Below, piece by piece: positions 1 to 7,950 of a stretch of 51,878 nt of DNA. The position numbers were made by a program, and so were the translations under genes. Origin of the DNA: Vulcanimicrobiota bacterium. Lineage in GTDB: Bacteria; Vulcanimicrobiota; Vulcanimicrobiia; Vulcanimicrobiales; Vulcanimicrobiaceae. Numbering within the stretch: position 1 is the stretch's first letter; every line of letters begins with the position of its first letter. Under the pieces are notes generated by a model. It did not search any database, was not told where the DNA came from, and saw only the letters and a program-made list of their open reading frames with translations. The DNA lies in the NCBI GenBank assembly GCA_019232905.1, contig JAFANA010000061.1:1-51878 (forward strand), read 5' to 3'.

Positions 1-1
1 G

Positions 2-163
2 CTGCGGCTCATTGCCGACGGAAAAGCGAACACCGAGATCGCGAGCGACTTATCGATTGGCTTAGGAACCGTCAAAGGCCACATCCGCGACATTCTCGAG
101 AAACTCTCGGCCGCAGACCGAACGCAAGCCGCAGTAGTCGCCTTGCGTAAGGGGTTTATTTAG
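2..163 (+). CDS. LuxR/NarL-family response regulator, C-terminal fragment
   Basis: An open frame enters from the left edge and ends at TAG 161-163, giving 53 residues. The visible part has the pattern of a LuxR-type helix-turn-helix: LRLIADGKANTEIA, then the recognition-helix stretch LGTVKGHIRDILEKL, then the family-typical tail AADRTQAAVVALRKGFI. Proteins of this family usually carry an N-terminal receiver domain and bind DNA as dimers. That part lies outside the window, so whether this is a two-component regulator or a solo LuxR protein cannot be told. The stop is followed immediately by a palindromic repeat. Confidence 0.85.
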   Translation: MRLIADGKANTEIASDLSIGLGTVKGHIRDILEKLSAADRTQAAVVALRKGFI

Positions 164-165
164 CA

Positions 166-286
166 GTGTCATCCTGAGCGGAGTCGAAGGATCGCGACGA
201 ACAAAAAGGCCGCCGAGATGTGGCGGGCTTTTGAATTGAGGCGATCCTTCAACTCCGGTGCTTCGCACCTGCGTTCAGGATGACAC
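166..286. repeat. Interrupted palindromic repeat (REP/MITE-like)
   Basis: The left arm starts GTGTCATCCTGAGCG and continues GAGTCGAAGGATCGC (166-194). The right arm (241-286) is its reverse complement, with about 16 extra bases between its two conserved blocks, themselves a small GGTGCGAAGCACC-type palindrome. The arms flank a spacer of about 46 bp. The TCATCCTGAGC...GAAGGAT sequence resembles dispersed intergenic repeats I recall from several environmental phyla. It fills the gap between a stop codon and the 3' end of trkA, so it may also act as a transcription end. I saw no second copy in the window. Confidence 0.7.
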
Positions 287-291
287 AGGTG

Positions 292-987
292 TTAGCGCCG
301 TTTACCGTCGGTGAAGAGCGCTTGTAGTTTCTCGCCGGCGCCGTTCTTTACGACCGCGACGATGCGGTCGCCGGGCTGCAGTTGCGTGTCGCCGGTCGGG
401 ATCACCATGTCGTCCATCTGCTCGCGTTCGATCGCAACGAGCACGCTGTTGCGAGGAATCGCGATCTCCGAAATCAGGCGTCCCGCGGCGGGCGAGCCTT
501 CGGGCACGCTTACGCGTACGAGGCTGAGGTTGCCGCGGCCGAACAGGTGCATCGTTTCGAGCGCCGCCGAGTAGCTCGCCGCGTTTACGTGTTCGTTGAG
601 CACGTCGAGGATGATCTCAGTGGATGAAATGACCGTTACCGGATCTTCCGGATCGAGCGAGTCGAAGATCTGTTTGTTGCGCGGATTGTTGACGCGCGCG
701 ATGCAGCGCGCTTTCGATTTCTTCTTGGTCAGCAACACGACCACGAGGTTGTCTTCATCGTCGCCGGTATCGGCGACAACGACATCGGCGCGAGCGACGC
801 CCGCAGCTTCGAGCACGAGCGGGTCGCAGCCGTCGCCGACCATCGTCGCCTGACGATCGATCAGCGTATCGAGCTGCTTCGCCTTCTTGTCGTTCTTCTC
901 GATGACGACGACTTCATGATTTTGATTGAGCAGCGCGCGAGTCAGATATGAGCCGACTTTTCCGCCGCCGACGATGATGATGAACAA
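292..987 (-). CDS. trkA: TrkA-type potassium uptake NAD(H)-binding protein (second of pair)
   Basis: This 231-residue protein has an RCK/KTN Rossmann domain at the N terminus: IIVGGGKVGSYL gives the GxGxxG dinucleotide site, and VVVIEKNDKKA ends strand 2 with the acidic ribose-binding residue. A C-terminal RCK_C (TrkA-C) domain follows from about residue 140, with IPRNSVLVAIERE and LQPGDRIVAVV. Such proteins form cytoplasmic gating rings on Trk/Ktr K+ channels. It is read leftward, 1 bp after the paralogous gene at 989-1660, so the two are surely one operon. No TrkH/KtrB membrane subunit is in the window. The pair resembles the CeoB/CeoC arrangement of actinobacteria. Confidence 0.9.
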   Translation of the reverse strand: MFIIIVGGGKVGSYLTRALLNQNHEVVVIEKNDKKAKQLDTLIDRQATMVGDGCDPLVLEAAGVARADVVVADTGDDEDNLVVVLLTKKKSKARCIARVNNPRNKQIFDSLDPEDPVTVISSTEIILDVLNEHVNAASYSAALETMHLFGRGNLSLVRVSVPEGSPAAGRLISEIAIPRNSVLVAIEREQMDDMVIPTGDTQLQPGDRIVAVVKNGAGEKLQALFTDGKRR

Positions 988-988
988 G

Positions 989-1660
989 TTATGCTGTCTT
1001 TGCTTCCGGTGTTGCGCCGTGGAACATCTTCGCGAACTCGCTGATCGCTTCGGGCGCGACGATGGCGTTGATCTCGTCGCCTTCTTGAAGAATCGTGTCG
1101 TTGCACGCGACGAAGACCGCAGCAGCGCGGCGGACGGCGCCGATTCGCACCAGTCCCTCGCGCTCGATCTCGGCGACCCGTTTGCCCGCGTAGGTGCGAT
1201 CGACCACTGCCGAGAGCGACGTGAGCTTTCCGAAATCGAACGAATGCATCGGATCCCACGGCGCTTCCATCAGGGTGTCGCGGATCAACTTTGCACCGAC
1301 GGTGGTAGGAACGACCGTTTGTACGCCCAGCTCGCGGTACATTTGGCCGCGCGGCGGATCGTAGATGCGGCAGACGACGCGCGAAATCTTGAACATGCGC
1401 TGCGCGATCAGCGAGGCCATGATGTTGCGGTTGTCGCCGTCGGTCACCGCAACGAAACCGTCGGCGCTGGAAGCGCCGGCGCGTTTGAGCACGTCGTAGT
1501 CGATACCGGTACCTACTACCACGTGTCCTCTGAATTTTGCGCCCAAGCGTTTGAACGCGGCCGGGTTCTCGTCAACGACGATCACTTCGTGACCGTCCGC
1601 GTCGAGTAGTTTTGCGAGCGCCGAACCGACGCGACCGCACCCGACGATAAGGTATCTCAT
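989..1660 (-). CDS. trkA: TrkA-type potassium uptake NAD(H)-binding protein (first of pair)
   Basis: This 223-residue RCK protein starts MRYLIVGCGRVGSALAKLL, with the GxGxxG nucleotide loop and the acidic residue of strand 2 at VIVVDENP. The C-terminal TrkA-C part runs from about residue 135 (VDRTYAGKRVAEIE to EGDEINAIVAPE). It is the promoter-proximal member of the tandem trkA pair; its stop is separated from the next start by a single base. Two diverged paralogues side by side suggest a hetero-oligomeric gating ring, which is inference. The upstream 95 bp before tRNA-Pro should hold the promoter, but I see no strong consensus. Confidence 0.9.
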   Translation of the reverse strand: MRYLIVGCGRVGSALAKLLDADGHEVIVVDENPAAFKRLGAKFRGHVVVGTGIDYDVLKRAGASSADGFVAVTDGDNRNIMASLIAQRMFKISRVVCRIYDPPRGQMYRELGVQTVVPTTVGAKLIRDTLMEAPWDPMHSFDFGKLTSLSAVVDRTYAGKRVAEIEREGLVRIGAVRRAAAVFVACNDTILQEGDEINAIVAPEAISEFAKMFHGATPEAKTA

Positions 1661-1754
1661 GAGCGAGGTGTGACGTTCTTTGCAGGCCGCCCGCCTCCCC
1701 TGCGGATGCAGTGCAGGAGGAGCCCCTGAAGATCAGAATTAACGGGAGTTTTGT

Positions 1755-1828
<74 letters not shown>

Positions 1829-1859
1829 TAGTTGAACAGGGTTTGCTTGCCGAACCCCT

Positions 1860-1891
1860 GGGGCTTGCGATGGAGACCCGTCGCGAGCCCC
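1860..1891 (+). terminator. Hairpin after tRNA-Pro, possible terminator
   Basis: GGGGCTTGCGA (1860-1870) pairs with TCGCGAGCCCC (1881-1891) over 11 positions with one wobble, closing a 10-nt loop. Only a weak T-containing tail (ATCTGATTGTT) follows, so termination is possible but not typical. It lies between the tRNA and the GTG start at 1911. Confidence 0.35.
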
Positions 1892-1910
1892 ATCTGATTG
1901 TTAAGGGATC

Positions 1911-2309
1911 GTGTTCGCGAGATTTAGTCCGGCATCGAGACGCGTGCTGCGCGCAGCAGAGCAAGAGTGCCGCAACCACAATCAGTACTACGTCGGTGCT
2001 GAGCACCTGATGCTCGCGCTGCTCGAAGAACGCGACCCGCTGATTCTTCAAGAGTTGAAAATGTCGGGCATCGACATTCGGGAATTGCATGCCGACGTAC
2101 GCCGGGTATTGGGCGCTGCCGAAGACCGGCTGTGGGAGGGCATCCTCGTCACGCCGCGCGTTCGTAAAATCGTCGTGCTCGCTGAAGAGCATGCGGGCGA
2201 ACGTCCGGTAGAACCGGCAGACCTGCTCGTTGCGCTTCGGGCCGAAGGCGGCAGCCTTGCAGCCGAGCTTTTACGGCGTGCCGCGCAGTCGGCGACACCC
2301 GCGGAGTAG
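1911..2309 (+). CDS. Stand-alone Clp N-terminal (Clp R) domain protein
   Basis: The 132-residue product consists almost wholly of the double helical repeat found at the N terminus of ClpA/ClpC/ClpB: FSPASRRVLRAAEQECR, then VGAEHLMLALLEE in repeat 1, and TPRVRKIVVLAEEHA with VEPADLLVALRAEGG in repeat 2. There is no AAA+ ATPase domain, so it cannot unfold proteins itself. In ClpC this domain binds adaptors and substrates, so a free copy could act as adaptor, decoy or anti-adaptor (inference). The GTG start is preceded by AAGGGATC. The DedA gene begins 2 bp after the stop, so the two are probably co-transcribed. Confidence 0.85.
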   Translation: MFARFSPASRRVLRAAEQECRNHNQYYVGAEHLMLALLEERDPLILQELKMSGIDIRELHADVRRVLGAAEDRLWEGILVTPRVRKIVVLAEEHAGERPVEPADLLVALRAEGGSLAAELLRRAAQSATPAE

Positions 2310-2311
2310 TT

Positions 2312-2923
2312 TTGGGCCACCTTCAAGACATCATCGTCTCGCTCGTCGACCACTATGGGTACGGCGGACTTTTCGTCGTCATGGCGCTCGGCAACATCGG
2401 CGCGCCGATCGGCAGTGAAGTCGTGTTGCCGCTCTCCGGAGCGCTCACGGCTACCGGTCACTTGGCGAACCTTTGGCTGACCATTGTGACGACCGTGATC
2501 GGCGAACTCGCCGGCGGAACGGTCGGTTATCTGATCGGGCGTTTCGGCGGACGGCCGCTGATCGACAACTACGGCAAATACGTGCACTTGACGCACGAGA
2601 ATTTGAACCGGGTTCATTCGTTCTTCGAGCGCTACGGAAGCTTTGCAATTTTTATCTGCCGGTTTATTCCGGTGATCCGCGGTATCGTGTCGATCCCCGC
2701 CGGACTTGCCGAGATGAATCTCGTGCACTTCTACGCGTGGTATGCACTCGGCTCGCTCGGATTCTGCGGATTGCTGGTATTTCTCGGATTCGAAGCCGGC
2801 GATCACATCGACTCGCTCACCGGGATGCTGCATCGAGGCGGGCTGCTCGTCGCGATCGGCGCGGTGATCGTCATGATCGCGTTGTGGCTCGTGCTGCGCC
2901 GCCGCTCCGAGCGCCGCGCCTAG
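2312..2923 (+). CDS. DedA-family inner-membrane protein
   Basis: This 203-residue membrane protein carries DedA/SNARE-associated signatures: GNIGAPIGSEVVLPLSGAL near residue 30, a re-entrant glycine-rich stretch GGTVGYLIGRFGGR, and the charged FICRFIPVIRGIVSIPAG segment, whose arginines are conserved in the family. DedA proteins are now linked to undecaprenyl-phosphate or phospholipid flipping. A final helix ends in an Arg-rich cytoplasmic tail. The TTG start follows the Clp-domain gene by 2 bp. The 3' end overlaps the convergent gene at 2920 by 4 bp. Confidence 0.9.
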   Translation: MGHLQDIIVSLVDHYGYGGLFVVMALGNIGAPIGSEVVLPLSGALTATGHLANLWLTIVTTVIGELAGGTVGYLIGRFGGRPLIDNYGKYVHLTHENLNRVHSFFERYGSFAIFICRFIPVIRGIVSIPAGLAEMNLVHFYAWYALGSLGFCGLLVFLGFEAGDHIDSLTGMLHRGGLLVAIGAVIVMIALWLVLRRRSERRA

Positions 2924-3867
2924 TCCTTCGCAAGGTCGACGTCGAGAACGATCTTTCCGCGCGGATGCGGTAAGCGGCCGGCGAGCATCTCGTGCGCTTT
3001 TTGCGCGTCGGTGAGACTCAACACGACGCCGAGATCCGTTTGGAGAACGCCGTCGTCGATGAGCTGCGCGATACGCTCCAGTTGCGGCGTCGTCACTGCG
3101 ACGAGAAAATAGTCAACGCGAATGCCGTATCGAGCGGCATCCGTTTGTGACGGCGTCGATACCGAAGATACGAGTATTCCACCACGCTTCACAACGGCGA
3201 ACGAGCGCTCTTGTGTATCACCGCCGACGGTGTCGATGACGGCGTCGACGTCTGCAACGCGGTCTTCGAAACGCTGTGTCGTATAATCGATCACTTCGGT
3301 AGCTCCGATGCCGCGCAGATAGCCGGCATCATCGCCGCGCGCAACGGCGATAACCTCGGCGCCGGCCCACCGCGCGAGCTGCACGGCGTATGCACCGACG
3401 TTCCCCGCGGCACCGTGGACGAGCACTCGTTGACCCGCGGACACCGTTGCGTGATCGAAGAGCATTTGCCACGCGGTCACCGCGATCACCGGCACCGATG
3501 CGGCCTCGACGAAACTCACACGCTCCGGTTTACGATCGATCGAGGTGAGCGAAGCGACGGCGTATTGCGCGTAGCCGCCCGTGAATGTCGGGTTCGTTAC
3601 TCCGAAAACCGCGTCGCCGCGCTTGAACGGGGCAGGAACCGAATCGTTTTTGACGTCCTCGACGATACCGGCAATGTCCGATCCGGGAATTAGCGGCAGC
3701 CTCTGCGGCACTCCGCTTCGGCCGCTGCGAACGAGCGCATCCCACGGACCCACGCCGGCAGCGCAGACGCGAATCAACGCCTCGCCCTCCGAGAGCGCGG
3801 GCACGTGCACGTTCTCGACCTTCAATTCATCCGGGCCACCGTATCGATGCACGACGATCGCTATCAT
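2920..3867 (-). CDS. NADP-dependent quinone oxidoreductase-like protein (zinc-free MDR)
   Basis: From ATG at 3865-3867 the product has 315 residues, normal for the QOR branch of medium-chain dehydrogenases. Visible features are the N-terminal MIAIVVHRYGGPDELKVENV, GVGPWDALVRSG and PLIPGSDIAGIVEDV, the Rossmann site VHGAAGNVGAYAVQLA (AxxGxxG), and VDAVIDTVGGDTQERS. Structural zinc ligands are absent, so it probably reduces quinones or enones with NADPH. An upstream in-frame extension to 4134 is possible but would run into the divergent regulator, so I reject it. Its start lies 75 bp from the divergent XRE-ATPase start, and that regulator may control it. Confidence 0.85.
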   Translation of the reverse strand: MIAIVVHRYGGPDELKVENVHVPALSEGEALIRVCAAGVGPWDALVRSGRSGVPQRLPLIPGSDIAGIVEDVKNDSVPAPFKRGDAVFGVTNPTFTGGYAQYAVASLTSIDRKPERVSFVEAASVPVIAVTAWQMLFDHATVSAGQRVLVHGAAGNVGAYAVQLARWAGAEVIAVARGDDAGYLRGIGATEVIDYTTQRFEDRVADVDAVIDTVGGDTQERSFAVVKRGGILVSSVSTPSQTDAARYGIRVDYFLVAVTTPQLERIAQLIDDGVLQTDLGVVLSLTDAQKAHEMLAGRLPHPRGKIVLDVDLAKD

Positions 3868-3942
3868 CTGGATCAGCGTACTTTGGCCGCTTGCGGCGAA
3901 GCCACGGACAACTCGTACAGTTGCTCGAAGTTTTCGGGTGGC

Positions 3943-6306
3943 ATGGCTACGTTCGGTGAACTCCTGCGGCGTTTCCGGCGCAGTGCCGGTTTGTCCCAAG
4001 AAGCGCTTGCGGAGCAAGCGGGCCTCGGCAAGGACACGATCAGCGCGCTGGAGCGTGGCGCGCGACGCGCGCCGTACCGCGATACGGTCGACTTTTTGGC
4101 CGTGGCGCTTCGGCTTGAACCGAACTCGCGGCACGCTCTAGAGGCTGCGGCGGCGCATGGGCGAGAACGCGGGCCGTCAAGCGAAGAGACCGTTCACGCT
4201 CACGAACTTCCGAGCGCGAATACGCCCCTCATTGGGCGCGACGATGCAATCGCGGAGATTCTGACGTTGCTCGACCGTTCGCGACTGGTAACGATTACCG
4301 GAGCGGGCGGCATCGGAAAAACGCGGGTGGCCATTGCCGTCGCGGACCGATTTGCCGACGCGCGTGATCTTCCGGCGTGGTTAGTCGATTTCGGCGCGTT
4401 GCGGTCCGGCGCCGACGTTGCCAGCAAGGTTGCAGCTTCGCTCGGGTTGCGCATCACCGAGTCGGAGCATCCGATCGAGTCGTTCGTCGCGTCGATAAGG
4501 CGCCATCGCGGAATCATCGTCCTCGATAACTGCGAGCACGTCGTCGTCGAAGCGGCCGAAATAGCAGCCGCGATCGAGCGCGTATGCAGCAATCTCTTCG
4601 TGCTGGCAACGAGCCGCGAGCGGCTTGCGATCGAGGGGGAGCAGGTGTACCGCCTCCAGCCGCTGTGCGCAGAGGCCGCGCTGCAACTTTTCGAACAACG
4701 CGCAGCAAGCGTCGCCGGATCGTTCGCGCTGACCCAGGATAGCGAGGAAATCGCAGGCGCTATTTGCGGGCAAGTCGATAACATTCCGCTCGCCATCGAA
4801 TTGGCGGCGGCGCGCGTTCCATTTTTGGGTTTGAACGAATTGCGAGCGCGCCTTCGCGGGCAGCTTGCGGTACTTAGCGGTGGGCGACGCGATGCACCGC
4901 CGCGCCAGCAGACGATGTCCGATACGATTGCGTGGAGTTACGCGCTGCTCGACGTGCAGGAGCGCGCGTTGTTCCGCCGCGTTTCCGTTTTCGCCGGCGG
5001 GTGGGGCCTCGAGTCGCTCGAGCCGGTTACGCTCGGCGCGCCGCTTGACGAAAACAACGTGTTGCGTGCGTTTGCGTCACTCGTTGAAAAATCGCTCATC
5101 AGCGTGGAACTAGACGCAGTTCCTGCGCGGTATCGTCTGCTTCAACCGGTGCTTGCGTTCGCGCGAGAAAAGCTTGCGGCAGCGGACGAACGCGAAGAGT
5201 TTTCGAACCGGCACGCGCTCTGGGTCGCGCAAGAAGCGGAAGCAGCCGGTGACGATGTGGCGCGCTTTGCAAAAGAAATCGATAACGCGCGCGTTGCACT
5301 GGAATGGGCGCTCGACGAGCGCGGCGATCCGGTTGTAGCCGCGCGCATCGTCGGCAGTCCCGGCGGTTCATGGGCGCGCATGGGTTTGCTCGCCGAGTGC
5401 CGGCGATATTGTGAATCGGTCCTTGCCAAGCTCGACGTCAACGCCGATCCGAAACTCGCAGCGCGCGTCTTTCGCGCGCTGATCTTAGCGACCGGAGGAC
5501 GAAAAGAGATCGAGGCGATCGCGCGCGCAATTCCGTGCGCGGAATTAGCGGGCGATTGGAACGGCGTTGCGGTCTTGACGAGTCGCCTCGCGTTACGGTT
5601 CGGCGAGCATGGACGATTTGACGAGGCCGAGCGCGCATTTGAACGCGTGTGGGAAATTCGAGATCGTCTGCGTCTAGGGCTTTCCGCTGAATGGGCGACG
5701 GTGCTGATGCATCGTGCGAGCGTGTATCGCCGCGAGGGACTGCTCGATGAAGCGGAACTTGCGATCGCGGAATCGCACGCCCTAACGCGATCGCTTCACA
5801 AACCGTTACATGAGATGTGGACGCTGCTTGCCGCCGGTGAAATTGCGTTCGCGCGCGGCGAACCGTCGCGCGCGATCGAACGCGCTCACGAAGCGCTCGA
5901 ACTGTGCCGATCCAATCGGCACGCGGTCGGTGAAATTCTGACGCGAACGAATTTGGCAGGCTATTATCTTGCGCTCGGCCAGACGGAGGATGCGCGAACG
6001 CACGCGCGCATCGCGATCGAGCAGGGATACGACGCCGAACCGGGCGTTGTGTTTGCAGCGATCTTACATGCCGGCGCGCTTGACGCCGTCGACGGGAACA
6101 TCGGACGCGCCGCCAAGCTGAAAGGCTACATCGATGAGGCCCGAAGCCGCGAAGAGCTGGTACTCGACCCGACCGAAGCGAGCAGCTACGGCATCCTGGT
6201 GACCGCGCTCGAGCAAGCCCTCACCTTGAGTGAAATGGAGGTACACGCGATCGACGGATCGCAGCTGAATCACCCCGACGCGTTCGAGCTTGCCTCGGGT
6301 ATCTAG
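3943..6306 (+). CDS. XRE-type regulator fused to AfsR-like ATPase and TPR region
   Basis: From ATG 3943 this is a 787-residue protein. Residues 1-60 are an XRE helix-turn-helix (FGELLRRFRRSAGLSQEALA). An NB-ARC/STAND-type ATPase follows, with P-loop GAGGIGKT at 120-127 and Walker B IIVLDNCEH at about 192-200. The rest to the C terminus is helical and TPR-like (LAGYYLALGQTEDARTHARI near residue 685). STAND proteins are signal-gated switches that oligomerise on ATP binding. The ligand is unknown. It is divergent from the oxidoreductase gene, and a decayed relative lies at 7018-7290. The upstream in-frame ATG at 3805 would overlap the neighbour and add non-conserved residues. Confidence 0.9.
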   Translation: MATFGELLRRFRRSAGLSQEALAEQAGLGKDTISALERGARRAPYRDTVDFLAVALRLEPNSRHALEAAAAHGRERGPSSEETVHAHELPSANTPLIGRDDAIAEILTLLDRSRLVTITGAGGIGKTRVAIAVADRFADARDLPAWLVDFGALRSGADVASKVAASLGLRITESEHPIESFVASIRRHRGIIVLDNCEHVVVEAAEIAAAIERVCSNLFVLATSRERLAIEGEQVYRLQPLCAEAALQLFEQRAASVAGSFALTQDSEEIAGAICGQVDNIPLAIELAAARVPFLGLNELRARLRGQLAVLSGGRRDAPPRQQTMSDTIAWSYALLDVQERALFRRVSVFAGGWGLESLEPVTLGAPLDENNVLRAFASLVEKSLISVELDAVPARYRLLQPVLAFAREKLAAADEREEFSNRHALWVAQEAEAAGDDVARFAKEIDNARVALEWALDERGDPVVAARIVGSPGGSWARMGLLAECRRYCESVLAKLDVNADPKLAARVFRALILATGGRKEIEAIARAIPCAELAGDWNGVAVLTSRLALRFGEHGRFDEAERAFERVWEIRDRLRLGLSAEWATVLMHRASVYRREGLLDEAELAIAESHALTRSLHKPLHEMWTLLAAGEIAFARGEPSRAIERAHEALELCRSNRHAVGEILTRTNLAGYYLALGQTEDARTHARIAIEQGYDAEPGVVFAAILHAGALDAVDGNIGRAAKLKGYIDEARSREELVLDPTEASSYGILVTALEQALTLSEMEVHAIDGSQLNHPDAFELASGI

Positions 6307-6428
6307 CAAGCTCCGCGGAGAACTGTACGGCTCAACTGTCCGAGTCGCCGTGGTTTCAGGACCCGCCCTACGCGACAATGCTTGCAGACGCCGGTGCTCG
6401 GCGTTCAAAAAGGGTCGGTGACACGCTC

Positions 6429-6596
6429 ATGAAGGGACAGAATTTCGGTAAGCCGCACGGCATGCTGGTCTTTCGCTCGCTCGAAGACGCCGTACGAAAT
6501 GGTTTTCAATGTTACGACAGGCTAAGCGGCTACTATATTGTGCGAGCAGGCACGCCCGCCGGATGGGCACTCGCTCTGGTAGAGGACGCGCCGTGA
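6429..6596 (+). CDS. Small hypothetical protein coupled to MmyB-like regulator
   Basis: A 55-residue frame from ATG 6429 with moderately hydrophobic, globular-looking content (SLEDAVRNGFQCYDRLSGYYIV). No motif is recognised. It is supported mainly by position: its TGA at 6594-6596 overlaps the GTG start of the next regulator (GTGA), a classic translational coupling. A clear ribosome binding site is not visible upstream. It could be a small partner or ligand sensor of the regulator, but this is a guess. Confidence 0.5.
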   Translation: MKGQNFGKPHGMLVFRSLEDAVRNGFQCYDRLSGYYIVRAGTPAGWALALVEDAP

Positions 6597-6976
6597 TAAA
6601 TGCGGAGGTCAGCACGCCGGTGCCAACCACCGACGGCGAACGGCGGGCGAAGCTGAGAGTCTTTCTCGTGAATTGCCGGTCGCGTCTGAAGCCGCAGGAC
6701 GTCGGACTTCCGTCGACTCCGAGGCGTCGCGTGAGCGGACTGCGGCGCGAAGAAGTCGCCGAACTCGTCGGCGTTTCAAGTGACTGGTACCGTTGGTTTG
6801 AATGCGGGCGCACGATTCGCGTATCGGCATCGTTCCTTGCAAAACTCTGCCAGGCGCTTCGACTCGATCCGATCGAGCGCATCAGTCTCTTCTATTTGGC
6901 GCTCCCGGAGATTTACGAAGCATACGTCGCTCAACGAAACTTCGTGATCTCACTGATCACAGCCCAAGCGAGTTAA
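6593..6976 (+). CDS. MmyB-like helix-turn-helix regulator, short form
   Basis: GTG at 6593 overlaps the stop of the preceding small gene. The 127-residue product has the HTH_31/MmyB N-terminal pattern: RRAKLRVFLVNCRSRLKPQD, RRRVSGLRREEVAELVGVS, SDWYRWFECGR, then LFYLALPEIYEAY. It closely matches the first half of the regulator at 12500-13516, differing at scattered positions, but stops where that protein continues into a sensor domain. It is therefore either a DNA-binding-only paralogue or a truncated copy. MmyB proteins normally carry a C-terminal ligand-binding PAS-like domain, which is missing here. Confidence 0.8.
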   Translation: MINAEVSTPVPTTDGERRAKLRVFLVNCRSRLKPQDVGLPSTPRRRVSGLRREEVAELVGVSSDWYRWFECGRTIRVSASFLAKLCQALRLDPIERISLFYLALPEIYEAYVAQRNFVISLITAQAS

Positions 6977-7017
6977 TCCAAACGCGGAGTCGCGCGCACA
7001 GTTGCCGAACGTGCCTC

Positions 7018-7290
7018 GATGGCTCAATCGTTCGGCGACTTGCTGCGCCGGCATCGCATCGCGCGAGGATTTCTCTCGGTAACTCCTCTGCATACTCACT
7101 TAGCCTTGGCCGCTATGATGAGGCTCGCAGCTTCGCGCTCGAGTCGCTGCACATTGCGCGCAAGGTGGGAATTTACTCGCGTCGTTTCCTGAGCTTGCAG
7201 AATGCCGATAGGATCGGAGCGATCGGCCGGCGCGCTCCACACACTGTGCGCGGAGCGCGGTACCGCTTTGCGTTTCGCCTTCCCGTCCTC
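7018..7290 (+). pseudogene. Remnant of a second XRE-ATPase-TPR regulator
   Basis: From ATG 7018 the frame reads MAQSFGDLLRRHRIARGFLS, matching the start of XRE-ATPase regulators such as the one at 3943 (MATFGELLRRFRRSAGLSQ). Within about 65 bp the coding sense shifts to another frame reading YSLSLGRYDEARSFALESL, a TPR unit like that near the C terminus of the same family. The whole HTH remainder, ATPase and most TPRs are missing. I read it as an internal deletion plus frameshift of a former paralogue. The distal boundary is uncertain and may run into the HdeD gene. Confidence 0.5.
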
Positions 7291-7852
7291 AAACGGGTTC
7301 ATGCAGTTTCCATCCGAACATGGATAGAGCGATTCCGGAGACCAAGAAGTTGAGACCGACTGCAAAACCGATAAACCACTCTGCAGAAACCGGCCAGTGC
7401 ACCCACAGAAAAATTCCTAAGGCGAAGGTGACGATTCCGCTGAACGCGATCCAGCCGTAGTGCGGAACTTGCAGAAGATTTGCGGCGAAGAACCGGAATA
7501 GGCCGCCACCGACGAACGCAAGGGCCAAGAGAAGCGTAAGCGTTAACGCGCCGCTGTCCGGGTGCTCGACCAGCATGAGACCGACGACAAAGTCCAGCGC
7601 GGCGGCGAGCAGATACAAAATGATATGACCGGCCCCGCGAGCGCGGAACGCGGCAACGAGTCCAACGAGGCCGGCAGCCATAAGTACGGCGCCGATCAGC
7701 GTGACCGATGCGAGTGTCCCTGAATATCCGCTGATCATGGCAAAGATACCGATTGCGGCGAGCGCGATGCCCGAGGCAAGATACCATCCCCACTCGCTGC
7801 GCTCTTGTGCAACCTTCTCGACGACGTCACTGACAACTGAATTCACGGCCAA
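7289..7852 (-). CDS. HdeD-family membrane protein, copy 1
   Basis: A 187-residue protein with about six hydrophobic segments in pairs, for example WGWYLASGIALAAIGIFAMI and YGWIAFSGIVTFALGIFLW, the repeated pattern of HdeD (DUF308). HdeD is linked to acid resistance at high cell density in E. coli, but its biochemical role is not settled. It is the last gene of a leftward three-gene set (8913 to 7289) whose members all have a counterpart at 10378-11821. The paralogue at 11261 shares the WGWYLA, GLMLVEHP-type and FAVGLNFL-type segments. Confidence 0.9.
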   Translation of the reverse strand: MAVNSVVSDVVEKVAQERSEWGWYLASGIALAAIGIFAMISGYSGTLASVTLIGAVLMAAGLVGLVAAFRARGAGHIILYLLAAALDFVVGLMLVEHPDSGALTLTLLLALAFVGGGLFRFFAANLLQVPHYGWIAFSGIVTFALGIFLWVHWPVSAEWFIGFAVGLNFLVSGIALSMFGWKLHEPV

Positions 7853-7950
7853 TTCCTTCCGGCGGCGCAGATTGTGTTTTTTCTAGTGGAGCGATGCGGC
7901 ATCGAACCAGGGAGTGACTACGGCTCCCGGGTTCGAGCCGTCGCGGAAGC

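Noticed and set aside
926-1609. 227-residue open frame opposite the trkA gene
   Set aside because: It covers trkA antisense; composition is that of a shadow frame.
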